Assembly (NCBI RefSeq): GCF_003574655.1
Contig: NZ_QNUM01000001.1
Span: 62,001 to 126,000 of the forward strand
Reading direction: 5' to 3'
DNA from: Cohaesibacter haloalkalitolerans
GTDB lineage: Bacteria > Pseudomonadota > Alphaproteobacteria > Rhizobiales > Cohaesibacteraceae
DNA: 64,000 bases
A program made the translations under genes and the position numbers. How positions within the stretch are numbered: the first letter of the stretch is position 1; each line of letters starts with the position of its first letter. The notes under the pieces were generated by a model. The model did no database searches, was not told the DNA's origin, and saw only the letters and a list, made by a program, of their open reading frames with translations. This document shows positions 33,956 through 42,973 of this stretch, in pieces.

Positions 33956-34477
33956 ATGAGCGCTTCAGCAACCAGTCAGAACGAAGATGCTGCTCTGACC
34001 AGGGGGGATCGGATCGGAACGCTTTGCTTTCTCGCTCTGATCATTGTCATTGCCCTCTGTTCTGTTTTTCTGACTTTCAGCTTTCCCCAAACCCCGCTTC
34101 CTACCGACATAGGTCCGGCCCGCTTTCCCAATATCTTTGCCTTCTTCCTGATCGTGCTTTGCGTGGCACAAATCGTCCTGACGCTGAAAAGCCCGGATGC
34201 CATCGCACCAACAGATGAAGCCACCCCGGACAGTAAACCGAATTACTGGCGAGTGCTGATTGGCGTGGGAGCAACCGTCCTGTGCATCTACGCGATGGCG
34301 TATCTGGGCTTCGAGATCTGCTCGATCCTCTATCTCTTTGCCCTCATGAGGCTTATGGGGCGACGCCAGTATCTCTGGAACGGCATCTTTGCCGTCCTGT
34401 TGTCCGCATCCATCTATCTGGTCTTTTCCTACGGGCTGAGTGTTCCACTTCCCGAGATAACCCTGTTCGATATGTAA
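33956..34477 (+). CDS. tctB: Tripartite tricarboxylate transporter small membrane subunit TctB
   Basis: Membrane protein of 173 residues with four hydrophobic helices, the standard TctB size. The FPQTPLPTDIGPARFPNIFAFFLIVLC segment between helices 1 and 2 is characteristic. It lies between tctC and tctA in the same direction and assembles with TctA. Confidence 0.82.
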   Translation: MSASATSQNEDAALTRGDRIGTLCFLALIIVIALCSVFLTFSFPQTPLPTDIGPARFPNIFAFFLIVLCVAQIVLTLKSPDAIAPTDEATPDSKPNYWRVLIGVGATVLCIYAMAYLGFEICSILYLFALMRLMGRRQYLWNGIFAVLLSASIYLVFSYGLSVPLPEITLFDM

Positions 34478-34502
34478 CGCTCGGCAGAAGGAGACTTTTA
34501 CA

Positions 34503-36017
34503 TTGCTCGACTATTCCATGCTTCTGCAGGGCGTTACCAATCTGGCAACTGATCCGGTTGCCCTGCTCTTTGCCATGCTGGGGGTTCTGCTCGGCATTTT
34601 CATTGGCGCCATGCCCGGCTTGACGGCCACCATGGGCGTCGCCATTCTGCTGCCCTTCACCTTCGGCATGGACCCGATTTCGGGTCTCCTGATGATCTGT
34701 GGTGTCTTTTTTGGCGGCGTCTATGCAGGTTCGGTGACTGCCATTCTGCTCAAAATCCCCGGCACCCCGGCGGCGGCAGCGACGGCTCTGGACGGCTATG
34801 AACTGACCAAACAGGGCAAGGCTTCCATCGCCCTTGGCACCGCCACGATGTCCTCCTTCCTTGGCGGGACGGGCAGTATTCTGGTGCTTATCTTCATGGC
34901 GCCGATTCTGGCCAACTTCGCTCTCAAGTTTTCCGCTTCCGAAAGTTTCGCTCTTGCCTGCTTTGGCCTGTCCATCATTTCCTCCATTGCAGGGCGCTAT
35001 CCGATCAAGGGGCTGATTGCCGGCTTCATGGGTCTGTTGCTCGCCATGGTGGGGCTTGACCCGATGGGGGGCTTTCCTCGCTTCACCTTCGGTTTCAGCG
35101 AGCTCTATGAAGTGCCCTTCATCGCCGTGATGATCGGCCTGTTTGCTGCGGCGGAAGCCTTCAAGGCAATGGAAAACCCGGAATTCCGTGAAACCGCAAC
35201 CACCGCGCTTGGGCGCTTGTTGCCGCCATGGATGCAATTCCGCAAGATCCTGCCGACCATCGGCCGCTCCACCATCCTGGGTGTCCTCATGGGCATGATC
35301 CCGGGGGCTGGCGCTGACGTGGCGGCCTTTGTTGCCTATAGCGAAGCCAAGCGCTTCAGCAAGACGCCGGAGAATTTCGGCAAAGGGGAGCTGGCCGGTG
35401 TTGCCGCCTGCGAGTCTGGTGCCAACGGCTGTACCGGTGGTGCCTTGCTGACCATGCTGACACTGGGCATTCCGGGTGATGCTGTCACCGCGATCATGCT
35501 CGGCGCCTTGACCCTGCAGGGGTTGCAACCTGGTCCCTTGCTGTTCCAGCAGCACTCGGACATGGTCTTCACGCTCTTCATCGGTATGCTCTTCTGCTAC
35601 ATCTGCATGCTGATTTTTGGCCTGTTGTCCTTGCGGGTGATCTCCAAGGTGCTGAAAGTTCCCAACGCAATCCTGACTCCAGCCATCCTGATCCTTTGCA
35701 TTGTCGGCACTTACGCGCTCAACAATTCGCTGTTTGACGTTGGCATCATGCTGGTTGCAGGTGTTGTTGGCTACTTCATGCAGAAATGGGAGTTCCCGGC
35801 CTCTCCGGTTGTCTTGGCCCTGATCATGGGCCCAATGGCTGAAGCCAATTTCCGCAGGGCGTTGTCTCTGTCGAATGGCAGCTACGATTTTATCTACACG
35901 CGACCAATCACGATCGTGCTTTTGCTCGCTGCCATCCTGACGCTGTTCCTGCCCTTTATCCGCTATCTGCTCGGCAGATGGAAAAAAGGCAAGGCATCGA
36001 ACGCATCAGTAGCGTGA
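34503..36017 (+). CDS. tctA: Tripartite tricarboxylate transporter large membrane subunit TctA
   Basis: Membrane protein of 504 residues with about twelve helices. Family marks are GIFIGAMPGLTATMGVAILLPFTFGM (near 35-60), FFGGVYAGSVTAILLKIPGTPAAAATALDG (near 75) and GMIPGAGADVAAFVAYSEAKRFS (near 265), related to each other by the internal repeat of TctA. The start is TTG 34503, with AGGAGA at the right distance; the next in-frame ATG lies 15 bases later without a ribosome site. A strong terminator follows 27 bases after the stop. Confidence 0.9.
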   Translation: MLDYSMLLQGVTNLATDPVALLFAMLGVLLGIFIGAMPGLTATMGVAILLPFTFGMDPISGLLMICGVFFGGVYAGSVTAILLKIPGTPAAAATALDGYELTKQGKASIALGTATMSSFLGGTGSILVLIFMAPILANFALKFSASESFALACFGLSIISSIAGRYPIKGLIAGFMGLLLAMVGLDPMGGFPRFTFGFSELYEVPFIAVMIGLFAAAEAFKAMENPEFRETATTALGRLLPPWMQFRKILPTIGRSTILGVLMGMIPGAGADVAAFVAYSEAKRFSKTPENFGKGELAGVAACESGANGCTGGALLTMLTLGIPGDAVTAIMLGALTLQGLQPGPLLFQQHSDMVFTLFIGMLFCYICMLIFGLLSLRVISKVLKVPNAILTPAILILCIVGTYALNNSLFDVGIMLVAGVVGYFMQKWEFPASPVVLALIMGPMAEANFRRALSLSNGSYDFIYTRPITIVLLLAAILTLFLPFIRYLLGRWKKGKASNASVA

Positions 36018-36043
36018 AAGCTCTGTTGGCAATCAAACGAGAA

Positions 36044-36072
36044 GGGGGGCTTGATTCAGGCCCCCCTTTTTT
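36044..36072 (+). terminator. Strong intrinsic terminator after tctA
   Basis: GGGGGGC (36044-36050) pairs with GCCCCCC (36060-36066) across a nine-base loop and is followed directly by six T residues. This ends the IclR-dgoA-tctCBA transcription unit. Confidence 0.92.
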
Positions 36073-36237
36073 GCTTATTGAGGAGCAAGTCTGGCTATGT
36101 GCGAAGGCCTCTTGAAGGGGAGGCTGAGAGGTGCCTATTCGGTTTCATTCGCAAAAACAATCCAGGATTGGATTGTGCATTTGTTCACCAATATGAGCTA
36201 CTTAAGAACTTGGATACTCGTGTAGGGAATTTCTTCC

Positions 36238-37461
36238 ATGTTCAAAGGTGACCTTGCTCAGACACATCTATATGCGCTGACCGATACCGAAATGGCGAGG
36301 ACCGGATTGTCCCTTCGGTTCGATACTGAGCTGGAAAATCATTATCAAAATAGAATCAATACGTTGCGGAACAAGCAGTTTGTTCAGGTGGCGTTGATTT
36401 CTCTTCTGATCTTTGAGGCGATCTGTGTTGGCATTGTTGCCAAAGGGGAAGTCTTGCCGCAGCGTGTCGGCACGTTTCTCTTGGCGGCTCATCTTTTGGT
36501 TGTATTACCGACCCTGATGGCCACAGCATTGCTCCACTTCTTTCCGCAGAAAAAGTTCAGGCGAGAGTTCCTGTTTGCGGTGCTGTGTTTGTTTGTGTCC
36601 CTGGTGCCCGCAGTCAATCACAACTATCTCGCGGATAATGGCGCCATAGGAATCTATTTCGGGCAGGTGCTGGCCATCATCACGTTCAATATTGCCTTCC
36701 CCATGACGTTCAAATGCAAGGCGATCACCTCGGGCTTGGCGACGGTTGTCATGTCTCTTTCAGCGATCCTGTTTCTGGATGCTTCGTGGCATACTGTTTC
36801 GTCGATTATCGAGACCTATTTCTCTGCGATGATTTTTTCTCTGGTTGCAAGCTATCGCATCGAGAAGTCGGAACGAAACAGCTATCTGCTGATGCTGCGC
36901 GAGAATATCCGCAATCTGGTTATCCAGCAGCAGGCAGAAGAACTGGCACTGCTATCGCAAACCGATCCCTTGACAGAGCTGCCAAACCGCCGTGCCTTTG
37001 ATATCCGTCTTGATTCTGAAATCCAGAAAGCAAAAGACAACGGGGCGCCAATTTCGGTCTTGATGATCGATATCGACCATTTCAAGAATTACAACGATTA
37101 TTATGGACACCCGGCTGGCGATGCTTGCCTGAAACAGGTCGCAAGGGCCATCATGGAAGCGTGCGAGACGGGGTTTGCGGCCCGCATCGGAGGCGAAGAG
37201 TTCGCCGTCATCCTCGCTGGCCTTGACAACAGGCAAGCCGAAGCCGTTGCTGATCAAATATGCTGGACCATTCAGGCTCGTGGCATCGCACATGAAAAAT
37301 CAGGCACTGCCAATGTTGTTACAGCAAGCATTGGCGTCGCGACCCAGACTGCAACCGAGGCTATGGATGCCAAGAGCCTTTTGATACAGGCCGATACCGC
37401 TCTCTATTTCAGCAAGAGCAATGGCCGCAACATGGTCAACTCCAGACAGAACGCCGCCTGA
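36238..37461 (+). CDS. Membrane-anchored diguanylate cyclase (GGDEF)
   Basis: Protein of 407 residues. The N-terminal half contains about six hydrophobic helices (45-225), a short linker helix (LRENIRNLVIQQQAEELALL) and a C-terminal GGDEF domain with TDPLTELPNRRAF, DIDHFKNYND and the active-site GGEEF near 325. It should make cyclic di-GMP from two GTP. The inhibitory RxxD site five residues before GGEEF is missing (CETG occupies it), so feedback inhibition is probably absent. No phosphodiesterase domain is attached. It is transcribed alone, and the helical sensor resembles no named domain I know. Confidence 0.87.
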   Translation: MFKGDLAQTHLYALTDTEMARTGLSLRFDTELENHYQNRINTLRNKQFVQVALISLLIFEAICVGIVAKGEVLPQRVGTFLLAAHLLVVLPTLMATALLHFFPQKKFRREFLFAVLCLFVSLVPAVNHNYLADNGAIGIYFGQVLAIITFNIAFPMTFKCKAITSGLATVVMSLSAILFLDASWHTVSSIIETYFSAMIFSLVASYRIEKSERNSYLLMLRENIRNLVIQQQAEELALLSQTDPLTELPNRRAFDIRLDSEIQKAKDNGAPISVLMIDIDHFKNYNDYYGHPAGDACLKQVARAIMEACETGFAARIGGEEFAVILAGLDNRQAEAVADQICWTIQARGIAHEKSGTANVVTASIGVATQTATEAMDAKSLLIQADTALYFSKSNGRNMVNSRQNAA

Positions 37462-37578
37462 GCAGGGGGGCGGTTGACCATGCCGGTGCATGGGGGTCTT
37501 CACGCCAATGGATGTCTTTCGGACCAACCATGCCATAGCCTTCGACTGGACCGCTTTGCTTGTGCCGCGGCATCTTGC

Positions 37579-38649
37579 TCAAGCTTTTGGCTTGGACAGA
37601 AGCAGTGTGAAGGGAGCGGCAAACAGGAACGCAACCGCAAGCATCAGGAAGACATCATTCCAGGCCATGATCGAGGCTTGCTTCTGCACCTGCGCTGTAA
37701 TGTTGTAAAGGGCAGCGACCTCACTATCCGTGTTCACACCAGAGAGCTGGGCCATGTAATTGGAGAGCATGGTCACCTGATCTGAAAAAATCTGGTTGGT
37801 GTTCGTCAACCGCTCCATCATCCACCAGTAATGCTTGTCATATCGTCCGTCCCATTGGGTGTTGATCAGGGCAAGCCCCACCGCTCCGCCCATGTTACGG
37901 AATACATTGAACTGGGCCGACCCGGCACTCACCATGTCGCGTGGCAAGGTGCCCAGAGACACGGTGGTAATGGTCACCAGATTGAGAATGAGACCAACGC
38001 CTCGTGTAATCTGAGGGGCCAGCAACTCGTTGAAGCCCACTTCCGTTGTCATGTGCGAGTTGAGATAGAGACCCAGACACACGAGGGCAAAGCCGCAGAA
38101 ATGAATGACGCGGACGTCCAGTATTGTCTCGAGCTTCCCGACAATCGGAGCACTGAGAAACATCGCCAAACCGGTTACCGCCATGACATGACCGATTTGC
38201 ATGGCGTTGTAACCCCGAATATGGGAGAGAAACTGTGGCACGATATAGGTTTGCCCAATCAGGCACATCCCCAGGACAAACGCGAGGATGCAGCCGACGG
38301 TGAAATTCCGGTTCGCAAAAACGCGCAATTCAATGGTCGGGTGTTCCGGTGTCAGGCTGCGCCAGACCAGCAATATCCCGGACGCTGCGGACAGAAAGGC
38401 AAACGCAACAATTAACCGGCTTTCAAACCAGTCTTTTCTGGCTCCTTCATCAAGGACAAATTCCAGCGAACCGAGGAAGCCGGCAACAAGCACGATGCTA
38501 AGAAAGTCGATCGTCTTGAACAGGTGCCAGTTGGGTCGGTCAATCCGGACAATCATCGGGAAGAAACCGAACATACCACCTTTGGGCTCAAAGGGCACAT
38601 CAGCCCCTGCCATAGGCACACTTGATGACGGGGCTCCGGTGGCAGTCAT
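37579..38649 (-). pseudogene. emrB: emrB-type multidrug MFS exporter with large internal deletion
   Basis: The frame encodes 356 residues instead of about 510-530. The first 23 or so residues (MTATGAPSSSVPMAGADVP) look like a normal EmrB amino terminus. The sequence then jumps within GGMFGFF to PMIVRIDRPNWHLFK, which in intact proteins lies after helix 6. About 170-190 residues, including the proton-coupling helices and motif A and C, are missing. The remainder to LLLSKPKA is intact. Its start overlaps the emrA stop (ATGA). The truncated protein is unlikely to transport. Confidence 0.7.
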
Positions 38650-38920
38650 TGCTGCTTGCCTTCTTTGGTGTTGATGTCAACGACAACTGACGTTCCGGGC
38701 CGCAGGGATGGCCCCTCGGTCGGTTCGATGGGATCCAGAATGATCTCGACCGGAATGCGCTGCACGATTTTGGTAAAGTGCCTGTTGCATTCTGTGGTGC
38801 GAGCAAGGCGAATTCAGACCCTGTTACCGGAGCAAGGCTATCGATATGTCCCTTGAACGTGGTTCCGCCGAGCATATCGGCGCTGACTGAGGCACTCGTG
38901 CCCTCGCGGAAGTGTTCAAC
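38646..38920 (-). pseudogene. emrA: C-terminal fragment of emrA (HlyD-type adaptor)
   Basis: The minus strand encodes HFREGTSASVSADMLGG and HIDSLAPVTGSEFALLAPQNATG, the membrane-proximal end of an EmrA periplasmic adaptor. A one-base deletion near 38777 shifts the frame; thereafter FTKIVQRIPVEIILDPIEP and PGTSVVVDINTK continue to the stop. The upstream three quarters of the gene are missing because the IS21 remnant begins at about 38921. Confidence 0.75.
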
Positions 38921-39493
38921 TTGACAGCTTTGACTTCAAGGCGATACCGAGGCTCAACAAGATGCTGGTGCTGGAACTGGCGCGCTGCGAATGGGTTGAC
39001 CGGCGCGAGAACGTCATTGCGCTGGGTCCCAGCGGAACCGGCAAGACCCATGTGGCGCTGGGCCTGGGGCTTGCTGCCTGCCAGAAAGGGATGAATGTCG
39101 GCTTCACCACCGCTGAGGCCCTGGTCAATGAACTGATGGAAGCGCGTGACGAGCGCCGCCTGTTGCGTGTCCAGAAGCAGATGGCAAACGTCAAGCTGCT
39201 GATCATCCCCTCTCGGACATGCAAGCATGTCCTGCCGGGCAACGGACGAATTGGGCTTCGTCCCTCTATCCAAAACCGGGGCGGAACTCCTCTTCGAGTT
39301 GATCTCGCCGCGATACGAACGGGGGGCGACACTGATCACCTCCAACCTGCCGTTCGATGAATGGACAGAGACCTTCGGAACCGAACGGCTCACCGGTGCA
39401 TTGCTTGATCGCCTGACACATCACGTCAACATTCTGGAAATGAATGGCGAGAGCTATCGTCTTGCTCAAAGCAAGGCGCGAAAGGCCACATAA
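38921..39493 (+). pseudogene. istB: istB helper ATPase remnant, truncated and interrupted
   Basis: IstB is the AAA+ helper of IS21 transposition. The Walker A region reads ALGPSGTGKTHVALGLG, followed by GFTTAEALVNELMEARDERRLLR and KLLII. At 39208 a 37-base insertion shifts the frame. The normal sequence resumes at 39245 with DELGFVPLSKTGAELLFE, which holds the Walker B aspartate-glutamate, and continues to the proper C-terminus at 39493. The 5' third of the gene is absent. Confidence 0.82.
39208..39244. repeat. 37-bp palindromic insertion in istB
   Basis: Compared with the expected istB reading frame, bases 39208-39244 are extra. Their core GGACATGCAAGCATGTCC is a hairpin with an 8-bp perfect stem and a two-base loop, flanked by CT-rich and GCCGGG sequence. 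It has the look of a small palindromic repeat element. No second copy was found by eye in this window. Confidence 0.6.
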
Positions 39494-39627
39494 AACCCTT
39501 CAAGGAAAGTCGTCACGCAGGCATTCACCCCCCGCTCGGGCTACGCCCTCCCGGCAGTCGAATGCCTGCGGCGCAAGTGGCCGACTTTTGCGCCACCTCA
39601 TGGCCGGCTTTTACTCCGCCGTTGACA

Positions 39628-39780
39628 ATGACTGGGTCTGATCAGCGTGCAGCTCTTTGGTTTAAACATCAACCGATTCCCGGTTGGGCCGGAAAAACTG
39701 CGTTTGATTTGGTTGCCGAGCGCAAATCTGACAGTGTTCTTGCCTATTTGCTGTCGGTCCAATCAGGCGTCTATTCATAA
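39628..39780 (+). pseudogene. C-terminal fragment of an MbcA/ParS/Xre-type antitoxin-like protein
   Basis: Directly after the IS21 tip, the frame encodes RAALWFKHQPIPGWAGKTAFD and LVAERKSDSVLAYLLSVQSGVYS. This matches the conserved C-terminal (toxin-binding) domain of DUF2384-type proteins. Only about 48 residues remain and no start codon of its own is likely. No toxin partner gene lies downstream, only 230 bases of empty sequence. Confidence 0.5.
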
Positions 39781-40014
39781 GCGCATCTGCAATGCTCAGA
39801 TTGGCATAATCATGACCAGATCTCATTGAGCCCATGGAAGAGGCGGCCCAGAGCCGCCGTTCGCCGACCTCTGAGGCTAAAAAATCAGCCTCCTCATTCC
39901 TGACATTCGACTAAAGCGCAGCATTTCGCTCCCAAGCTGTACGGATGGCTGAGAGTATCCAGAAGCAGCTTTATGATAGGCAGTTTGTGGTGTTTGCTTA
40001 AGTTCGCACAGGGG

Positions 40015-41220
40015 CTAGCTGGTTGAGGTTTGCTTTCTCCTCAGGGTGAGCCCCAATCCTATTGTGACCATCACGATCAGGCCCAGGACGTAGACATCAG
40101 CGACAACGGTCAGGTCGAGATTACGGGTAAGAAAACCAGCCAAAATGGTGGGCACACTATTGGCAAGGTAGCTCTGGAGGTAGAAAGCCGACATGAGACC
40201 TGCTCTCTCATCTGCCTTGGCCAGTGGCATAACGCTGCGCATCGCACCCAGAAATCCCAATCCGAAGCCACCACCGGCAATCATGGACCCCACAATCAGA
40301 AGGCTCGTCATGCTGGCATTGATGCCGATCAGTGTCACAACCAATCCTGCAAGCAATGAATAGGCACCGCCGATCAGGGCCGTGCGCGGCTTCGCATTGC
40401 TAAGCATCACAATGAACGCCGCTCCACTCAGCGTCAGAGCAGCAACGCTGATGCCGCCAAGCCAGACCGAGCTATCTCCGATTGCCTGTGAAATCAGAGT
40501 TGGCATCAAGGAAAGATAGAAGCCACCCATCGCCCAGAGAGCTACATTGATCGGAGTGACGGCCAGCAATTCTACACGCGCCGCATTGGGAATCGCGATA
40601 CGCGCGCGCAGCGAGGCGATCGCTCCAGGGCGTGGTGCTCTCGTCTCAGGCACCATCCATGTGAAGACAGTTTGCGCAAGAAACGCAGCCAACAGCACTA
40701 TGTAGACCAGATGCAAAGGAGCGGGAGCAAGCTGTACCAGCGCTGCGGTCCCCAGTGCCCCCAGCGCCATCCCACTCATCGGAGCTACGCTATTGATGAA
40801 GCCCCCGAGCTGTTGATCAAGATCGAGAAGTGCAGCACCGAGAGCCGCGGTTGCCAGTCCCGTCGCAACGCCCTGCATCACTCTGGCACCCAACAGCCAG
40901 TATGGGGACTGAGCAAACAGGAAGATGGTCATTGCCACAATCTCGATGCCAAGTGCCAGAGCAATGACCGGCCTGCGGCCAATGAAGTCCGACAGCTTGC
41001 CCGCGAACAGCAACGCAACGAGCAGCGCGATGGGATAGACACCAAAGATCAGCGTCAAGACGTCGGAAGAAAAAGCCCAATTGTGCTGATAGAGCCGATA
41101 GAGCGGTGTTGGTGCGCTGGAAGCCGCAAAAAAGGCGATCAGGGATAGAGAATGTATGATGGCGGTCAAGCGACCTGTTTGGCCGGTTGACTGGCAACTG
41201 GCATCGCAAAGGTTTGACAT
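40015..41220 (-). CDS. MFS transporter of the drug-efflux type
   Basis: Inner-membrane protein of 401 residues with twelve hydrophobic helices. The typical loop 2-3 motif A reads GKLSDFIGRRPVIALAL (near 75), and helix 1 contains ASSAPTPLYRLYQ as in several exporter subfamilies. It starts at 41220 behind AGGAAAA. It is divergent from a TetR regulator, a pairing that usually means an efflux pump induced by its own substrate. The substrate is unknown. Confidence 0.82.
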   Translation of the reverse strand: MSNLCDASCQSTGQTGRLTAIIHSLSLIAFFAASSAPTPLYRLYQHNWAFSSDVLTLIFGVYPIALLVALLFAGKLSDFIGRRPVIALALGIEIVAMTIFLFAQSPYWLLGARVMQGVATGLATAALGAALLDLDQQLGGFINSVAPMSGMALGALGTAALVQLAPAPLHLVYIVLLAAFLAQTVFTWMVPETRAPRPGAIASLRARIAIPNAARVELLAVTPINVALWAMGGFYLSLMPTLISQAIGDSSVWLGGISVAALTLSGAAFIVMLSNAKPRTALIGGAYSLLAGLVVTLIGINASMTSLLIVGSMIAGGGFGLGFLGAMRSVMPLAKADERAGLMSAFYLQSYLANSVPTILAGFLTRNLDLTVVADVYVLGLIVMVTIGLGLTLRRKQTSTS

Positions 41221-41237
41221 TTCTAAATTTTCCTGTA

Positions 41238-41299
41238 AAAGCTAATTTTGAGCGTTTACATATATAGAACGATCGCCCTTAAAGCAAATTATTAGCTTT
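41238..41299. promoter_or_regulatory. Divergent promoter region with paired half-sites
   Basis: AAAGCTAAT (41238-41246) and ATTAGCTTT (41291-41299) form a perfect 9-bp inverted repeat 44 bases apart in the 136-base gap between the MFS and TetR genes. Each half could bind a TetR dimer subunit, or both might mark two sites serving the two promoters. Confidence 0.4.
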
Positions 41300-41356
41300 A
41301 ATTCCAATGTGTGAAAGAGGCCCACACGCAGGAATTGGAGTGGGAAGCAAAAAAAC

Positions 41357-41938
41357 ATGAATGATTTGAAGGCGACAAGGCCCGGAGGGCGGAGTGCTCG
41401 TATTCAACAGTCTGTGCATAACACCGTGCGAAACCTCATCGAAACGCAAGGCAGAGAGAGCCTGAATGTGCCACTCATCGCGCAGGCGGCAGGCGTAACG
41501 CCCTCGACAATCTATCGTCGTTGGGGTGACCTGGCGCAGCTGCTCTCGGATGTCGCCCTGGAACGTATGCAGCCTGATGCAGCTCCGGTGTCTACTGGAT
41601 CATTGCGTGGAGATCTTGAGGTTTGGATTGAGGGCTACATTGAGGAGATGACCTCTGATGTCGGGCGAACAATACTCCGCGATATCCTGAGCAGCCCGAA
41701 GATTGAGAATGCCGATGCCTGCGCCAACTATATGCGTCAGCAATTTGACATCATGCTGGAAAGAGCAGCCGAGAGAGGCGAAGAGGTTCCATCCAGCGAC
41801 GCGCTCATCAATCATTTGTTCGCGCCGATTGTGTACCGCCTCCTGTTTGCCTCGTCTCCACCCAACCTTGCATTTGCGAGGGAACTTATCGATGAAATGA
41901 TGGTTACTGGAAAGAGCTGCGAACCGTCGAACTCGTAG
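41357..41938 (+). CDS. TetR-family transcriptional regulator
   Basis: Repressor of 193 residues. The N-terminal helix-turn-helix region reads VHNTVRNLIETQGRESLNVPLIAQAAGVTPSTIYRRWGDLAQLL (20-65), and the C-terminal ligand domain is of the TetR_C_16 type (VGRTILRDILSSP, LINHLFAPIVYRLLF). It probably represses the divergent MFS exporter gene and itself. Confidence 0.85.
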   Translation: MNDLKATRPGGRSARIQQSVHNTVRNLIETQGRESLNVPLIAQAAGVTPSTIYRRWGDLAQLLSDVALERMQPDAAPVSTGSLRGDLEVWIEGYIEEMTSDVGRTILRDILSSPKIENADACANYMRQQFDIMLERAAERGEEVPSSDALINHLFAPIVYRLLFASSPPNLAFARELIDEMMVTGKSCEPSNS

Positions 41939-42463
41939 TCGAGAAGCTTAATGACCGTCCGATTTTCCGGAAGCGCTTTCAGGTGCCATGAAATCTCGCT
42001 CTAGCACCAAATGTCTCCTTCGTCCGCTCACCCGTCATCTGGTCGATTGAAATACTGCACTTCGTTCGAACGGCAGGAATGCAGAAGTCATTTTGAGGCA
42101 GATGTCAGCTGGCGAGGGTCAGCAATGGACCGCGTTTTCCGGCCCCCGTTGAAGCATCAGCGCATGATCCCTCAATTCGAAGGTCTCTAATGGGCTCCGA
42201 GCGGCCTGATTCGCTGCATCATAGCCCGAAATTGCACATCTAGGATCGTGATTGGTATTCGCGGCCCAAAGGCGACGTGCGCTTGCGTTCTGATGCAGCA
42301 ACGCTGCCGCCTAAAAGCTGCCATTAGATTTTGAAGCACCATCTACGCATTCAGGGCGTCAGTGCTACAAGACCTTGGGAGATCCAAAGAAAATGTCTGA
42401 ATATATAAACGATAAAATCATGGTCCTAGACCACAATACTGCATAGTCACTTCTATCGCTATT
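41939..42463. other. Gene-free stretch
   Basis: No frame of convincing quality occurs. A 60-residue minus-strand frame at 42119-42301 has no recognisable similarity. The right half becomes AT-rich and merges into the foreign-looking gene group that follows. Confidence 0.4.
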
Positions 42464-42973
42464 TTATTCCTCTATCGCAAAAGTCAAGTTCTTCTGCTTC
42501 AATAAAGACATGTAAAATTTTAAATATTTGGATTTGCTGGAAAATCCAATTTCATAAACATTTGTCGATTTGCCAGAATGCCGAATCCTTATGGATTGAA
42601 AGCCTCCGCGAGGTGCTTTTTCCAGTAACACCGCGTCGATGTCGCTATATCTGATGAAGATCTGCTTGCGTGTCAGAATCGTTCGCGGGAGTTCCAGTCC
42701 ATCAGCACCAAGATGGATGGCTCGACCGGAATGCCTCTGAGCCTTCCATGCGTTGAATAAAAGCAGAGCCAGTGCAACTGATCCAACTGCCCCTAGGCCC
42801 CAAATTGCAAATTCGAGTGGATGCGATGGAGAATTGGTAAGTCGACTATAGCTCATGAAGAAACAAAGGCCTGAAAAGACGAGAATTAGAAGCAGCATTG
42901 CCCAAGTTTGGCCCGTTTGAAGCCGATAAGGAAAATCAGCCTTGCCAAGCACCTCATCGCCATTCAATTCCAT
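42464..42973 (-). CDS. Hypothetical membrane protein with possible PH-like domain
   Basis: Unrecognised protein of 169 residues. Two hydrophobic helices (about 24-42 and 55-75) are followed by a cytosolic domain with alternating strands (IHLGADGLELPRTILTRKQIFIRYSDIDAVLLEK) that resembles bacterial PH-like domains found in membrane proteins. It ends in a lysine-rich helix. I use the ATG at 42973, which overlaps the upstream gene by ten bases. It is the last gene of a three-gene unit. Confidence 0.6.
   Translation of the reverse strand: MELNGDEVLGKADFPYRLQTGQTWAMLLLILVFSGLCFFMSYSRLTNSPSHPLEFAIWGLGAVGSVALALLLFNAWKAQRHSGRAIHLGADGLELPRTILTRKQIFIRYSDIDAVLLEKAPRGGFQSIRIRHSGKSTNVYEIGFSSKSKYLKFYMSLLKQKNLTFAIEE

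Larger units (their letters stand above)
38921..39627 (+). mobile_element. 3' part of an IS21-family insertion sequence (copy B)
   Basis: The segment begins inside istB (SFDFKAIPRLNK) and runs through the istB stop to the terminal inverted repeat that ends CCGCCGTTGACA at 39627. The transposase gene istA, the left end and the first part of istB are missing, so the element cannot move by itself. The last 172 bases are repeated in inverted orientation at 25007-25178. Confidence 0.82.

Noticed and set aside
42119-42301. 60-residue minus-strand frame in the gap after the TetR gene
   Set aside because: No ribosome site or family similarity; it might be old mobile-element debris, but nothing supports that.
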